A stretch of 16,230 bases of DNA from Actinomycetes bacterium (GTDB lineage: Bacteria; Actinomycetota; Actinomycetes; Mycobacteriales; Mycobacteriaceae). Within the stretch, counting starts at the first letter, position 1. Each line of letters starts with the position of its first letter. Shown here piece after piece: positions 1-6,387 of the stretch. The position numbers and the translations under genes were made by a program. The notes under the pieces were generated by a model that made no database searches, was not told where the DNA came from, and saw nothing but the letters and a program-made list of their open reading frames with translations. The DNA is taken from the NCBI GenBank assembly GCA_023416315.1, contig JAEZIA010000351.1:1-16230 (forward strand), given 5' to 3'.

Positions 1-899
1 GCGGTGTTGGACAGCACGCTGCCATGTGGGGTGATGGTTTTGATCAGCAGAGGCTGGCTCACCGAATTGCCGTAGACGGCAATGTTGAAGAAGAACCAAC
101 TGCCGGCGGTGCCTAGCACGGTGAGCAGGATGCGCCGGTTGTAGACGACCGAGCGCAGACCCACACGAACACCGGGTAGTTCCGCCGGGGCGCCAAACCC
201 TGACGCGCGTGACTGGACGAACGCATCGAGGTCCTGGCGCGCCCGTTGCTCGTCGCCCTGCTCAGCGGTCCACCGCGGCGATTCGGGCATGTGGCGGCGC
301 TGGTAAAGCACGAGCAACGACGGCAGAACGCCGAGGCCCAGAATCCACCGCCAGGCCAAGTGATCCGGCACGCCCACGGCCAGTACCAGCAGGCTGACCA
401 GGTAGGCGGACACCTGACCGAAGACGTAGAAGATGAACGTGAAACCCACAAGGCGGCCGCGGTTTTGGCGGTTGGCGAACTCGGTCATGAGCACGCCACT
501 TGCCGGGTAATCGCCGCCGATGCCCAACCCGAGGATCAGCCGGCCCACCAAAAGCACGGTGACATTGGGGGCCAGCGCCGACACCAACGATCCAACGATC
601 ATCAGGATCGCTTCCAGGCCGTAGATGCGTCGCCGGCCGAACAGATCACCGAGCCAGCCGAACAGCATGGCGCCCAACGCCACCGCGAGCAGGGTGGAAC
701 TGGTGAGCAGCGAGATCTGGCCACCGGTGAGGTGGAATTGCGGGGTGGCCAGCAAGACCACCGTACCGATGACGTTGAGGTCGTAGGAATCGGTGAAAAA
801 GCCCGCACCCGCAGTCGCCGCCGCCTTGAAGTGGAAGACGCCCAACTTGGCGTCGTCGATCGACTGCGCGACGCTGACCTTAGGTGGTGCTGTCGTCAT
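1..899 (-). CDS. MFS transporter, PHS (phosphate:H+ symporter-like) family, 3' end cut by window
   Basis: About 299 N-terminal residues of an inner-membrane major facilitator are visible; the C-terminal part lies beyond the left edge. Residues near 30-45 read GAGFFTDSYDLNVIG, the first-helix signature of the Pho84/PHS group. MFS motif A follows (GWLGDLFGRRRIYG), then GLGIGGDYPASGVLMTE (PHS proteins typically have GGDYPLSA) and MPESPRW after helix 6. Start chosen at ATG 897-899: GGAGG lies at 907-911, 7 nt upstream, and the frame is open to the edge. PHS members carry inorganic phosphate or small organic anions with protons. Next to a PhnX-like hydrolase, a phosphonate, phosphate or related organophosphorus substrate is my inference. 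The gene diverges from the GntR gene and shares its 225-bp regulatory region. A sugar or aromatic-acid MFS is less likely given the helix-1 motif. Confidence 0.85.
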   Translation of the reverse strand, partial: MTTAPPKVSVAQSIDDAKLGVFHFKAAATAGAGFFTDSYDLNVIGTVVLLATPQFHLTGGQISLLTSSTLLAVALGAMLFGWLGDLFGRRRIYGLEAILMIVGSLVSALAPNVTVLLVGRLILGLGIGGDYPASGVLMTEFANRQNRGRLVGFTFIFYVFGQVSAYLVSLLVLAVGVPDHLAWRWILGLGVLPSLLVLYQRRHMPESPRWTAEQGDEQRARQDLDAFVQSRASGFGAPAELPGVRVGLRSVVYNRRILLTVLGTAGSWFFFNIAVYGNSVSQPLLIKTITPHGSVLSNT

Positions 900-967
900 C
901 GAAAAGCCTCCGGAACACGTGGACAAAGGGACGCGGCGATGGCCGCCGCTGACGACCCGGCTCATTG

Positions 968-997
968 GCCGAGCTTGTCATGACAAGTAGGCTCGGC
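968..997. promoter_or_regulatory. Nested inverted repeat, probable GntR-family operator
   Basis: CTTGTCATGACAAG (974-987) is a perfect 14-bp palindrome with a GT-N4-AC core, the general shape of GntR/HutC-family operators. It sits inside a second inverted repeat, GCCGAGC (968-974) and GCTCGGC (991-997). It lies between the divergent transporter and gntR genes, about 70 bp upstream of the transporter start and about 140 bp upstream of gntR, so one bound regulator could act on both. The palindrome is seen directly; that the adjacent regulator binds it is inferred. Confidence 0.6.
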
Positions 998-1043
998 TAA
1001 CCGTCAGTGCCGCGTCAAGAGCTGAGCTCGGGCATCCGGAATA

Positions 1044-1065
1044 GTTCCAAAATCGTTCACCTGCA
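1044..1065 (+). promoter_or_regulatory. Candidate PHO box (two 11-nt direct-repeat units)
   Basis: GTTCCAAAATC followed directly by GTTCACCTGCA gives two units at an 11-nt period. The second carries GTTCACC, the actinobacterial PhoP/RegX3-type PHO-box core, and the first keeps only GTTC. It lies 47 nt upstream of the proposed -10 box of the GntR gene, where an activator could act. Phosphate-starvation control would fit the phosphonatase-like cassette. Only one unit is close to consensus, so this is tentative. Confidence 0.35.
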
Positions 1066-1111
1066 AGCCATTTTCGCCATCACACCGCGACGAGCTGCGA
1101 GCCGCAGCCTG

Positions 1112-1117
1112 TATAGT
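1112..1117 (+). promoter_or_regulatory. -10 box TATAGT of the GntR operon (leaderless start)
   Basis: TATAGT matches TANNNT and ends 7 nt before the GTG at 1125, so transcription would begin at the start codon. There is no Shine-Dalgarno-like sequence upstream of that GTG, and no clear -35 hexamer, as is common in mycobacteria. Confidence 0.5.
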
Positions 1118-1124
1118 CAGCCGC

Positions 1125-1868
1125 GTGACTCCAGCGTTGCATGAGATGATCGCCCACGGTCTGCGGGAACAGATTCGTTGCGGCGAGCTCGGGCTTGGTG
1201 CCGCGCTGCCGTCGGAATCGCAACTGTGCGACCAGTGGAAATCCTCGCGCGGGCCGGTGCGTCAGGCGCTGGCCACGCTGCGCGCGGAGGGCGTCATCGC
1301 CGGTGGGCGGGGAAAGCCACCGGTGGTGTGTTCGTCGTCGATCGGCCAGCCGATGGACACGTTGCTGTCGTACTCGGCGTGGGCGCACTCGATCGGTCGG
1401 ACACCGGGGCAACGGACCCTGGAGTTGGCGCTGCGCGGCGCCGATGGCGCTGCCGCCGCCGAACTCGGCATCGACGAGGGTGCGCCGGTGGTTCAGGTCT
1501 TGCGGCTTCGACTCCTCGACGGGGAACCGGCCATGCTGGAACGCGCCACGTTCGTTGAGCATGTCGGGCGTCGGCTGTTCGACTTCGACTGCGACTCCGG
1601 ATCGCTGTGGGCCTACCTGCTGTCCCAGGGCGTGCAGTTCGCCACCGCTTCCCACGTCATCGACGCGGTCGCCGCCGATCCGGTCGATGCCCGCCATCTC
1701 GGTGTGGCCCATGGTGCGCCCTTGCTGCGCCAGCAACGCCGCACCCGCAGCGCCACAGGTGAACTCATCGAGTATCACGATGACCGCTATCTGCCGGCGC
1801 TGATCAGCTTCACGCTGGAAAACACCCTCGACGCGCGCTGCGCGTTGGTCCGCAACGCCCGACCCTGA
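1125..1868 (+). CDS. GntR-family transcriptional regulator, HutC/UTRA type
   Basis: A 247-aa cytoplasmic DNA-binding regulator. Residues 5-70 form the winged helix: HEMIAHGLREQIRCGEL, then LPSESQLCDQW and the recognition-helix region RGPVRQALATLRAEGVI. Residues from about 85 to the end resemble the UTRA effector domain, with DFDCDSGSLWAYL and the C-terminal YHDDRYLP common to HutC/PhnF-like proteins. PhnF of M. smegmatis is a GntR/HutC-type regulator of phosphonate transport genes, so control of the flanking transporter and enzymes is the natural inference; the ligand is unknown. The GTG start is chosen because the conserved helix begins right after it and a -10 box lies 7 nt upstream, predicting a leaderless mRNA. 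The next gene starts 13 nt after its stop. The nested palindrome at 968-997 is its likely operator. Confidence 0.88.
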   Translation: MTPALHEMIAHGLREQIRCGELGLGAALPSESQLCDQWKSSRGPVRQALATLRAEGVIAGGRGKPPVVCSSSIGQPMDTLLSYSAWAHSIGRTPGQRTLELALRGADGAAAAELGIDEGAPVVQVLRLRLLDGEPAMLERATFVEHVGRRLFDFDCDSGSLWAYLLSQGVQFATASHVIDAVAADPVDARHLGVAHGAPLLRQQRRTRSATGELIEYHDDRYLPALISFTLENTLDARCALVRNARP

Positions 1869-1881
1869 TTGGGAGACCCCT

Positions 1882-2592
1882 ATGCCGACATCCATGCCTG
1901 AGTTGGTCGTACTCGACATGGCTGGTACCACCATCGACGACGGTCAGCAGGTCTATCGAGTCCTCGCCGAGACCGCAGCCGCCCACGGAGCGACAGCGAC
2001 ACCGCGCGAGGTCGCCCGCTGGCACGGCGCGGCCAAACATGAGGCGCTGCAGGCACTGCTCACCCCGCCCGGCGGCCGGCCGCCGACCACCGACCACCTA
2101 CAGACCGTCGTCGCCGATTTCCGGGCACGCCTGAGGAGTGCGTATGAGGCGGCACCACCACGACCGCTGCCCGGCATCCCCGAGGCGCTCACCGCGTTGC
2201 GGGCCGCCGGGATTCGAGTGGCACTGAGCACCGGTTTCGACCGCGACATCGTCGATTCCTTGCTTGCCGCGCTCGGTTGGATCGGTGATTCGGTCTGCGA
2301 CGTCGTCGTGTGCGGCAGCGAGGTGCCGGCTGGACGACCCGCCCCCTACATGATCTTTCACGCGATGGAGAAGCTCGGGATCACCGACGTCGCGCGCGTT
2401 CTCGTCGCCGGGGACACTCCACGTGATCTGCAGGCCGGTACCAACTCCGGCGCAGCGTTCGTCGTCGGCGTACTGTCCGGTGCGGGCACCGCAGAGGAAT
2501 TGGGCGCCCACCGCCACACCCACCTGCTGCGCTCGGTTGCCGATCTGCCGGCACTGGTCGGGATAACACCGGCGGCAGTGAGCATTCCGTGA
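1882..2592 (+). CDS. PhnX-like HAD hydrolase (phosphonatase-like)
   Basis: A 236-aa HAD hydrolase of the clade next to phosphonoacetaldehyde hydrolase (TIGR03351 type). Motif I is DMAGTT with nucleophile Asp12; DxAGT replaces the usual DxDxT, as in PhnX. In the cap, HGAAKHEAL places Lys52 where PhnX has the Schiff-base lysine of MGLLKIDH. The usual lysine before motif IV is an arginine (PAGRPAPYMI), and motif IV is GDTPRDLQAG. In the family these features mean cleavage of a C-P bond beside a carbonyl, giving phosphate and an aldehyde. The clade normally occurs without the transaminase PhnW, and none is visible here; proposed substrates are phosphonoacetaldehyde or its 1-hydroxy form. GGGAG at 1871-1875 lies 6 nt upstream of the ATG. 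The stop overlaps the next start by 4 nt. The true substrate is not shown by the sequence. Confidence 0.85.
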   Translation: MPTSMPELVVLDMAGTTIDDGQQVYRVLAETAAAHGATATPREVARWHGAAKHEALQALLTPPGGRPPTTDHLQTVVADFRARLRSAYEAAPPRPLPGIPEALTALRAAGIRVALSTGFDRDIVDSLLAALGWIGDSVCDVVVCGSEVPAGRPAPYMIFHAMEKLGITDVARVLVAGDTPRDLQAGTNSGAAFVVGVLSGAGTAEELGAHRHTHLLRSVADLPALVGITPAAVSIP

Positions 2593-3632
2593 CCACCTAT
2601 ACGCGGGCCGCGGTGTGGCGCGGGGCAGGCCACATCGCCGTTGAATCGATCCCGGTGCCACTGCCAGCCGCTGGCGACGTGCTGGTTCGGGTACGGCTGG
2701 CCACCGTGTGCGGCAGTGACCGACACACGGTGAGCGGACGGCGCAGCCAACCGTGCCCGTCGATCCTCGGACACGAAACCGTCGGCGAGGTCATCGCAAT
2801 AGGTGCTGGTGGGGCACGGGCGGCCGACGGGCGGCCGTTGGGAATCGGGCACCGCGTCATCTGGTCGGTGACGCTGCCCTGCGGCGGCTGCGACCGCTGC
2901 CGAGCCGGCCTGAGCGCCAAATGCCGCTCGGTACGCAAGACCGGCCACGAGGCGCTGGACTCCGGGTGGACGCTCTCCGGTGGCTACGCCCAACACGTCT
3001 TGCTGCCAAAAGGTTTGGCCATCGCCATCGTCGACGACGAGCTGCCCGATACCGTGGCGGCTCCGGCGGCGTGCGCCACCGCCACCGTCATGGCGGTGAT
3101 CGAGCGTGCCGGGCCCCTGAGCGGGCGGCGCGTCACCGTGATCGGGGCGGGCATGCTCGGGCTCGGTGCGATCGCCGCCGCCGCGCGGGGCGGAGCCCAC
3201 ACAGTGCGCGTGGTCGACCCGGCAGCTTCCAGGCGGCAACTGGCACAACGATTCGGCGCGACCGAGGCGTCCCCGACTGCGGATGCGCCGGCCGGCTGCG
3301 ACGTGCTTCTCGAGTTCTCAGGTTCGTCTGCTGCGCTGCAGGCCGCACTTGTCAGTCTGGACGTCCAGGGGATCGCCGTGCTGGCCGGCACGGTGACACC
3401 CGGACCACCGATCCTCGTCGACCCCGAAATGGTGGTACGCCGCCAGCTATCCATCTCTGGCGTACACAACTACGAACCGCGGCATCTGAGCGCCGCACTC
3501 GACTTCTTACAGCAGACCCGCGATCACTTCCCGTGGTCAGAGCTCGTCGCCGAGCCCAAAGGGCTCGATGACATTGCCGCCCTGCTGACCCAGCCGGGCG
3601 GAACCAGGCCGCGCTGCGCCGTCGCGCCCTGA
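2589..3632 (+). CDS. Zinc-dependent alcohol dehydrogenase, phosphonate-catabolism-associated type
   Basis: A 347-aa medium-chain dehydrogenase/reductase. The N-terminal GroES-like domain carries the catalytic-zinc set Cys41 (VCGSD) and GHE (62-63). The structural-zinc lobe has Cys98, Cys101, Cys104 and Cys112. The Rossmann domain has GAGMLGLGAIAAA near 180, followed by an acidic residue (VVDP) favouring NAD(H). It resembles the proposed phosphonate-associated alcohol dehydrogenases (TIGR03366/HpnZ type), which co-occur with PhnX-like hydrolases. It would reduce or oxidise the aldehyde released by the hydrolase, or oxidise a precursor alcohol; the direction is not knowable here. GTG at 2589 overlaps the upstream stop as GTGA, so the two enzymes are probably translationally coupled. 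A general polyol or threonine dehydrogenase is the alternative, but the coupling argues for a dedicated role. Confidence 0.85.
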   Translation: MTTYTRAAVWRGAGHIAVESIPVPLPAAGDVLVRVRLATVCGSDRHTVSGRRSQPCPSILGHETVGEVIAIGAGGARAADGRPLGIGHRVIWSVTLPCGGCDRCRAGLSAKCRSVRKTGHEALDSGWTLSGGYAQHVLLPKGLAIAIVDDELPDTVAAPAACATATVMAVIERAGPLSGRRVTVIGAGMLGLGAIAAAARGGAHTVRVVDPAASRRQLAQRFGATEASPTADAPAGCDVLLEFSGSSAALQAALVSLDVQGIAVLAGTVTPGPPILVDPEMVVRRQLSISGVHNYEPRHLSAALDFLQQTRDHFPWSELVAEPKGLDDIAALLTQPGGTRPRCAVAP

Positions 3633-3713
3633 CGCCCTCCTGGCGGCTCGACCACCTAGCCGACAACCGCGACGTCCGGTGCCTCTCGTAGTGAAACATC
3701 CAGGGAGAAAGCC

Positions 3714-3759
3714 GATTACACGCGGAGGCGGTAAACCCCAGCTCTGTCCCGCCGTAATC
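3714..3759. repeat. Imperfect inverted repeat in the ADH-tRNA spacer
   Basis: GATTAC (3714-3719) pairs with GTAATC (3754-3759) and GGCGG (3727-3731) with CCGCC (3749-3753), leaving a 7-nt bulge on the left arm only. No coding potential was recognised in 3633-3895. The element's role is unknown; RNA structure or chance are both possible. Confidence 0.3.
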
Positions 3760-3769
3760 CTGACGAAAG

Positions 3770-3804
3770 AAGGCCCCGACCGGGGAATACCTGGTCAGGG
3801 CCTT
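3770..3804 (-). terminator. Rho-independent-like terminator between the ADH gene and tRNA-Pro
   Basis: Arms AAGGCCCCGACC (3770-3781) and GGTCAGGGCCTT (3793-3804) form a 12-bp stem with an 11-nt loop. The single non-Watson-Crick position is a G-U wobble in minus-strand RNA but a C/A mismatch in plus-strand RNA, so the hairpin is best formed downstream of tRNA-Pro. The flank after the stem is pyrimidine-rich on both strands (CTTTCGTC on minus, ACTTTCATT on plus), so it may also end the upstream dehydrogenase operon. Confidence 0.7.
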
Positions 3805-3860
3805 ACTTTCATTGTCGTGGTAGTCGGCGCTACGCGCCTCGTACCTCTTTCCTCGCCTCG

Positions 3861-3884
3861 GACGAACGAGCAAGCTCGCTCGTC
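3861..3884 (-). repeat. Tight hairpin just past the tRNA-Pro 3' end
   Basis: GACGAACGAGC and GCTCGCTCGTC are 11-nt arms separated by two bases, with one mismatch that becomes a G-U wobble in minus-strand RNA. It starts 11 nt beyond the tRNA 3' end. There is no U-tract, so it is more likely a 3'-trailer processing structure than a complete terminator. Confidence 0.4.
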
Positions 3885-3895
3885 ACTCGGCTCAG

Positions 3896-3969
<74 letters not shown>

Positions 3970-3983
3970 CGTGAAGCCACGAC

Positions 3984-4014
3984 AGCGTATCGCACGTGCC
4001 GGGTGAGAAGCCAA
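3984..4014 (-). promoter_or_regulatory. Possible tRNA-Pro promoter
   Basis: On the minus strand TTGGCT (4009-4014) and TACGCT (3984-3989) are separated by 19 nt; the -10 ends 14 nt before the mature tRNA 5' end, leaving room for a short 5' leader. Spacing is long and the -35 imperfect. Confidence 0.3.
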
Positions 4015-4132
4015 ACGGCTTGTCAGGTCGTCGGCCATGACCGCGGCGTGTCGCGGGAAGGATCTGACTTGTCGGTGGCGTTATGGACACTAACGGCGAC
4101 ATAGATGCGCCGAGCAGCGAAAGGTGGGGCGG

Positions 4133-4303
4133 ATGATGACCGCTTTGGGGGCCGTGGTGTACGGGGGATTCTTCCTGCTCGCAGCGCTGTGGCTGGTGGT
4201 GACCGGCGACTACGACGCGGTCGATGAGCCGGACCAGGCCCAGCCGCAGGAGCGTTCGAACTCGGCCAGTGCGTCCGCGTACTCGCCGGGGTTGAGGTTG
4301 TGA
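4133..4303 (+). CDS. Putative small single-pass membrane protein (56 codons)
   Basis: ATG at 4133 (or 4136) opens a 56-residue frame. Residues about 4-24 are a hydrophobic helix (ALGAVVYGGFFLLAALWLVV), followed by an acidic, Gln/Ser-rich tail starting TGDYDAVDEPDQ. A plausible ribosome site, AAAGGTGG, ends 5-8 nt before the two ATGs. The helix-coding part lies outside any gene on the other strand and has mostly G or C at third positions. The last 94 bases overlap the 3' end of the desulfhydrase gene antisense. I recognise no family. N-terminal helix plus acidic tail suggests a small inner-membrane accessory protein. It could be a chance frame in high-GC DNA, but ribosome site, helix and composition agree. 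Confidence 0.45.
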   Translation: MMTALGAVVYGGFFLLAALWLVVTGDYDAVDEPDQAQPQERSNSASASAYSPGLRL

Positions 4304-5328
4304 GCCGCTAGCCAGTCGGCGTCGTAATAGGTGTCGGTGTAACGGTCGCCGCTGTCGGCGATCAACGTCACCACCGAGCCGCCCACGCCGGCCGCGACCA
4401 TCTCCGCCAACAGACCGAACGCACCCCAGACGTTTGTGCCCGTCGACGGGCCCACCCGGCGGCCCAGCACCCGCGAGACGTGATGCGCCGCTGCGATCGA
4501 CGCGGCATCGGGAACACTGACCATCCGGTCGACCACCCCGGGCAGGAACGAGGGCTCCACCCGCGGGCGGCCAATGCCCTCGATCCGCGAGGGCGCTCCC
4601 GTCGCGATGTCGCGGCCCTGCGTATACGACGGGAAGAACGCCGAGTTCTCCGGATCCACCACGCACAGCTGGGTCTCGTGGCGCCGGTACCGGATGTAGC
4701 GGCCGATCGTGGCGCTGGTGCCGCCGGTGCCCGCCCCCACCACGATCCACGTCGGGATCGGATGCCGCTCGGCGCTCATCTGCGTGTAGATCGACTCGGC
4801 GATGTTGTTGTTGCCGCGCCAGTCGGTGGCCCGCTCGGCGTTGGTGAACTGGTCCAGATAGTGGCCGCCGGTCTCCTCGGCGATCCGTTGCGCCGCGGGA
4901 TAGACCTCACCGGGCTCGTCGACGAAGTGGCATCGCCCGCCCTGCGCCTCGATCAGCTTCACCTTGGAGGCGCTCGTCGAGGCCGTCATCACCGCGACGA
5001 ACGGCAGTCCCAGCAGCGCGGCGAAATACGCCTCGGACACCGCCGTCGAGCCCGACGACGCCTCGACGACCGTGGTGTGTTCGTCGATCCAGCCGTTGCA
5101 CAACCCGTAGAGAAACAGCGAGCGCGCCAGCCGGTGCTTGAGGCTGCCGGTGATGTGCGTGGACTCGTCCTTGAGATAGAGCGCGATGTCCGCGTCGGCG
5201 CACCACGATGCCGGCAGCGGGTAGCGCAGCAGATGGGTGTCGGCGCTACGGCGGCTGTCGGCCTCGATCAGCCGGATGGCGTTGTCCACCCAGCTGCGAG
5301 GCCGGGTGTGGGCGGCGACGAGAGTCAT
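4210..5328 (-). CDS. cds1: PLP-dependent cysteine desulfhydrase/cysteine-synthase-family enzyme (Cds1, Rv3684-like)
   Basis: A 372-aa fold-type II PLP enzyme. TGSLKHR provides the PLP lysine (Lys64), EASSGSTAVSEAY the substrate/cofactor loop in place of the CysK TSGNTG loop, and VGAGTGGTSATIG the PLP-phosphate loop. It closely resembles M. tuberculosis Rv3684, described as the cysteine desulfhydrase Cds1 that releases H2S, pyruvate and ammonia from cysteine. The altered TGSLK and SSGST motifs set it apart from ordinary O-acetylserine sulfhydrylases. It is cytoplasmic (no signal or membrane helix). It lies 28 nt downstream of the metallophosphoesterase in the same direction and is probably cotranscribed. 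No strong ribosome site precedes the ATG. Family placement is firm; the desulfhydrase assignment rests on the homologue. Confidence 0.85.
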   Translation of the reverse strand: MTLVAAHTRPRSWVDNAIRLIEADSRRSADTHLLRYPLPASWCADADIALYLKDESTHITGSLKHRLARSLFLYGLCNGWIDEHTTVVEASSGSTAVSEAYFAALLGLPFVAVMTASTSASKVKLIEAQGGRCHFVDEPGEVYPAAQRIAEETGGHYLDQFTNAERATDWRGNNNIAESIYTQMSAERHPIPTWIVVGAGTGGTSATIGRYIRYRRHETQLCVVDPENSAFFPSYTQGRDIATGAPSRIEGIGRPRVEPSFLPGVVDRMVSVPDAASIAAAHHVSRVLGRRVGPSTGTNVWGAFGLLAEMVAAGVGGSVVTLIADSGDRYTDTYYDADWLAAHNLNPGEYADALAEFERSCGWAWSGSSTAS

Positions 5329-5356
5329 CGCCGGCTAAGACAGCAGGCGGTGTCGC

Positions 5357-6313
5357 TCACCGCACCGAGGCCGTGGGGCTCGACCGAACGACGTTGCGGG
5401 TCTCGTCGTGCCCGCCGGTCGGTGCGGCCACCAGTGTCAGCAACGTGGCCTCGGGACGGCAGCAGAAGCGGTACGGCGCGAACGGGCTGGTGCCGATGCC
5501 CGCGGACACGTGCAGCGCGGTGTCCGCGCCCCAGCGGGAGGCGCCCTTGGCCCGGGAGCGGTCCAGATCGCAGTTGGTCACCAGCGCGCCGTAGAACGGC
5601 AGGCACAACTGACCGCCGTGAGTGTGCCCGGCCATGATCAGTTGGTAGCCGTCGGCGGCGAAACAGTCCAGCACCCGCGTGTAGGGCGCGTGCGTGACCC
5701 CGAGGGTGAGGTTGGCCGTGGCGTTCGCTGGACCGGCGATGGTCTCGTAGCGGTCGCGGCCCAGATGCGGGTCGTCGACACCCGCAGCGGAGATCGTCAG
5801 CCCGGCGACCTCGAAGTCGCGCCGGTTGTGGGTCAGATCCAGCCAGCCCCGCTCGGTGAACGCCGCGCGCAGGTCCTGCCAGGGCAGCGGCTTGCCGTGC
5901 TTGCGGTGGTCGCTGTCGTAGAGGTATTTCGCCGGGTTCTTCAGCTTCGGCGCGAAGTAGTCGTTGCTGCCGAACACGAACACACCCGGCACCGACAGCA
6001 GATCCCCGACCGCCTGCACCACCGCAGGCACCGCCTTCGGGTGCGACAGGTTGTCACCGGTGTTGACCACCAGGTCGGGCTCCCAGCGGGCCAGCTCGCG
6101 CAGCCACGCCTGCTTGTGCCGCTGGGTCGGGCGCATGTGGATATCGCTGAGGTGCAGCACCCGCAGCGGGGTCGAGCCGGGGGAGAGCACCGGCATGGTC
6201 ACTTCCCGCACGACGAACGCGTTGCGCTCGATCACCGTGGCATAGCCGACCGCAAGCGCGGCCGAGCCGGCGGCGACGATAGCGGACGACTTCACAGCGG
6301 ACGGCACAGCCAT
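5357..6313 (-). CDS. Membrane-anchored calcineurin-like metallophosphoesterase (Rv3683-like)
   Basis: A 318-aa protein with an N-terminal hydrophobic segment (about residues 8-26, uncleaved anchor or signal) and a YkuE-like metallophosphoesterase domain. Metal-site motifs are LSDIHM (Asp57, His59), NTGDN (Asp87), GSND (Asn117), GVTHAP (His208) and GHTHGGQ (His230, His232). The usual GNHD motif is GSND here, so the general-acid histidine position is not standard. The family hydrolyses phosphoesters, in some members of lipids; no substrate can be assigned. The ATG at 6313 is supported by a TATTCT box 7 nt upstream, implying a leaderless mRNA independent of ponA2, whose stop is 74 nt away. It is followed closely by cds1. 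Confidence 0.85.
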   Translation of the reverse strand: MAVPSAVKSSAIVAAGSAALAVGYATVIERNAFVVREVTMPVLSPGSTPLRVLHLSDIHMRPTQRHKQAWLRELARWEPDLVVNTGDNLSHPKAVPAVVQAVGDLLSVPGVFVFGSNDYFAPKLKNPAKYLYDSDHRKHGKPLPWQDLRAAFTERGWLDLTHNRRDFEVAGLTISAAGVDDPHLGRDRYETIAGPANATANLTLGVTHAPYTRVLDCFAADGYQLIMAGHTHGGQLCLPFYGALVTNCDLDRSRAKGASRWGADTALHVSAGIGTSPFAPYRFCCRPEATLLTLVAAPTGGHDETRNVVRSSPTASVR

Positions 6314-6320
6314 ACGCGCC

Positions 6321-6326
6321 AGAATA
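6321..6326 (-). promoter_or_regulatory. -10 box TATTCT of the metallophosphoesterase gene
   Basis: On the minus strand TATTCT fits TANNNT and is followed by 7 nt and then the ATG at 6313. That spacing places the transcription start on the start codon. No ribosome site is seen, consistent with a leaderless transcript. Confidence 0.45.
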
Positions 6327-6387
6327 CTGCCCCCGGCAGCCGTGCACCGGATCGAGCGTCAGGTGAATCGTGACAACCGTGATCGAT

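Noticed and set aside
246..983. Long plus-strand open frame opposite the MFS gene
   Set aside because: Gln/Arg/His-rich shadow of the transporter in high-GC DNA; no domain motifs, while the minus strand encodes a clear MFS protein.
3633..3895. Attachment site or CRISPR-like repeat next to tRNA-Pro
   Set aside because: No second copy of the tRNA 3' end and no regularly spaced repeats were found; only single hairpins are present.
5408..6373. Long plus-strand frame opposite the metallophosphoesterase
   Set aside because: Low-complexity antisense shadow with no recognisable motif; the minus strand carries all metallophosphoesterase motifs.
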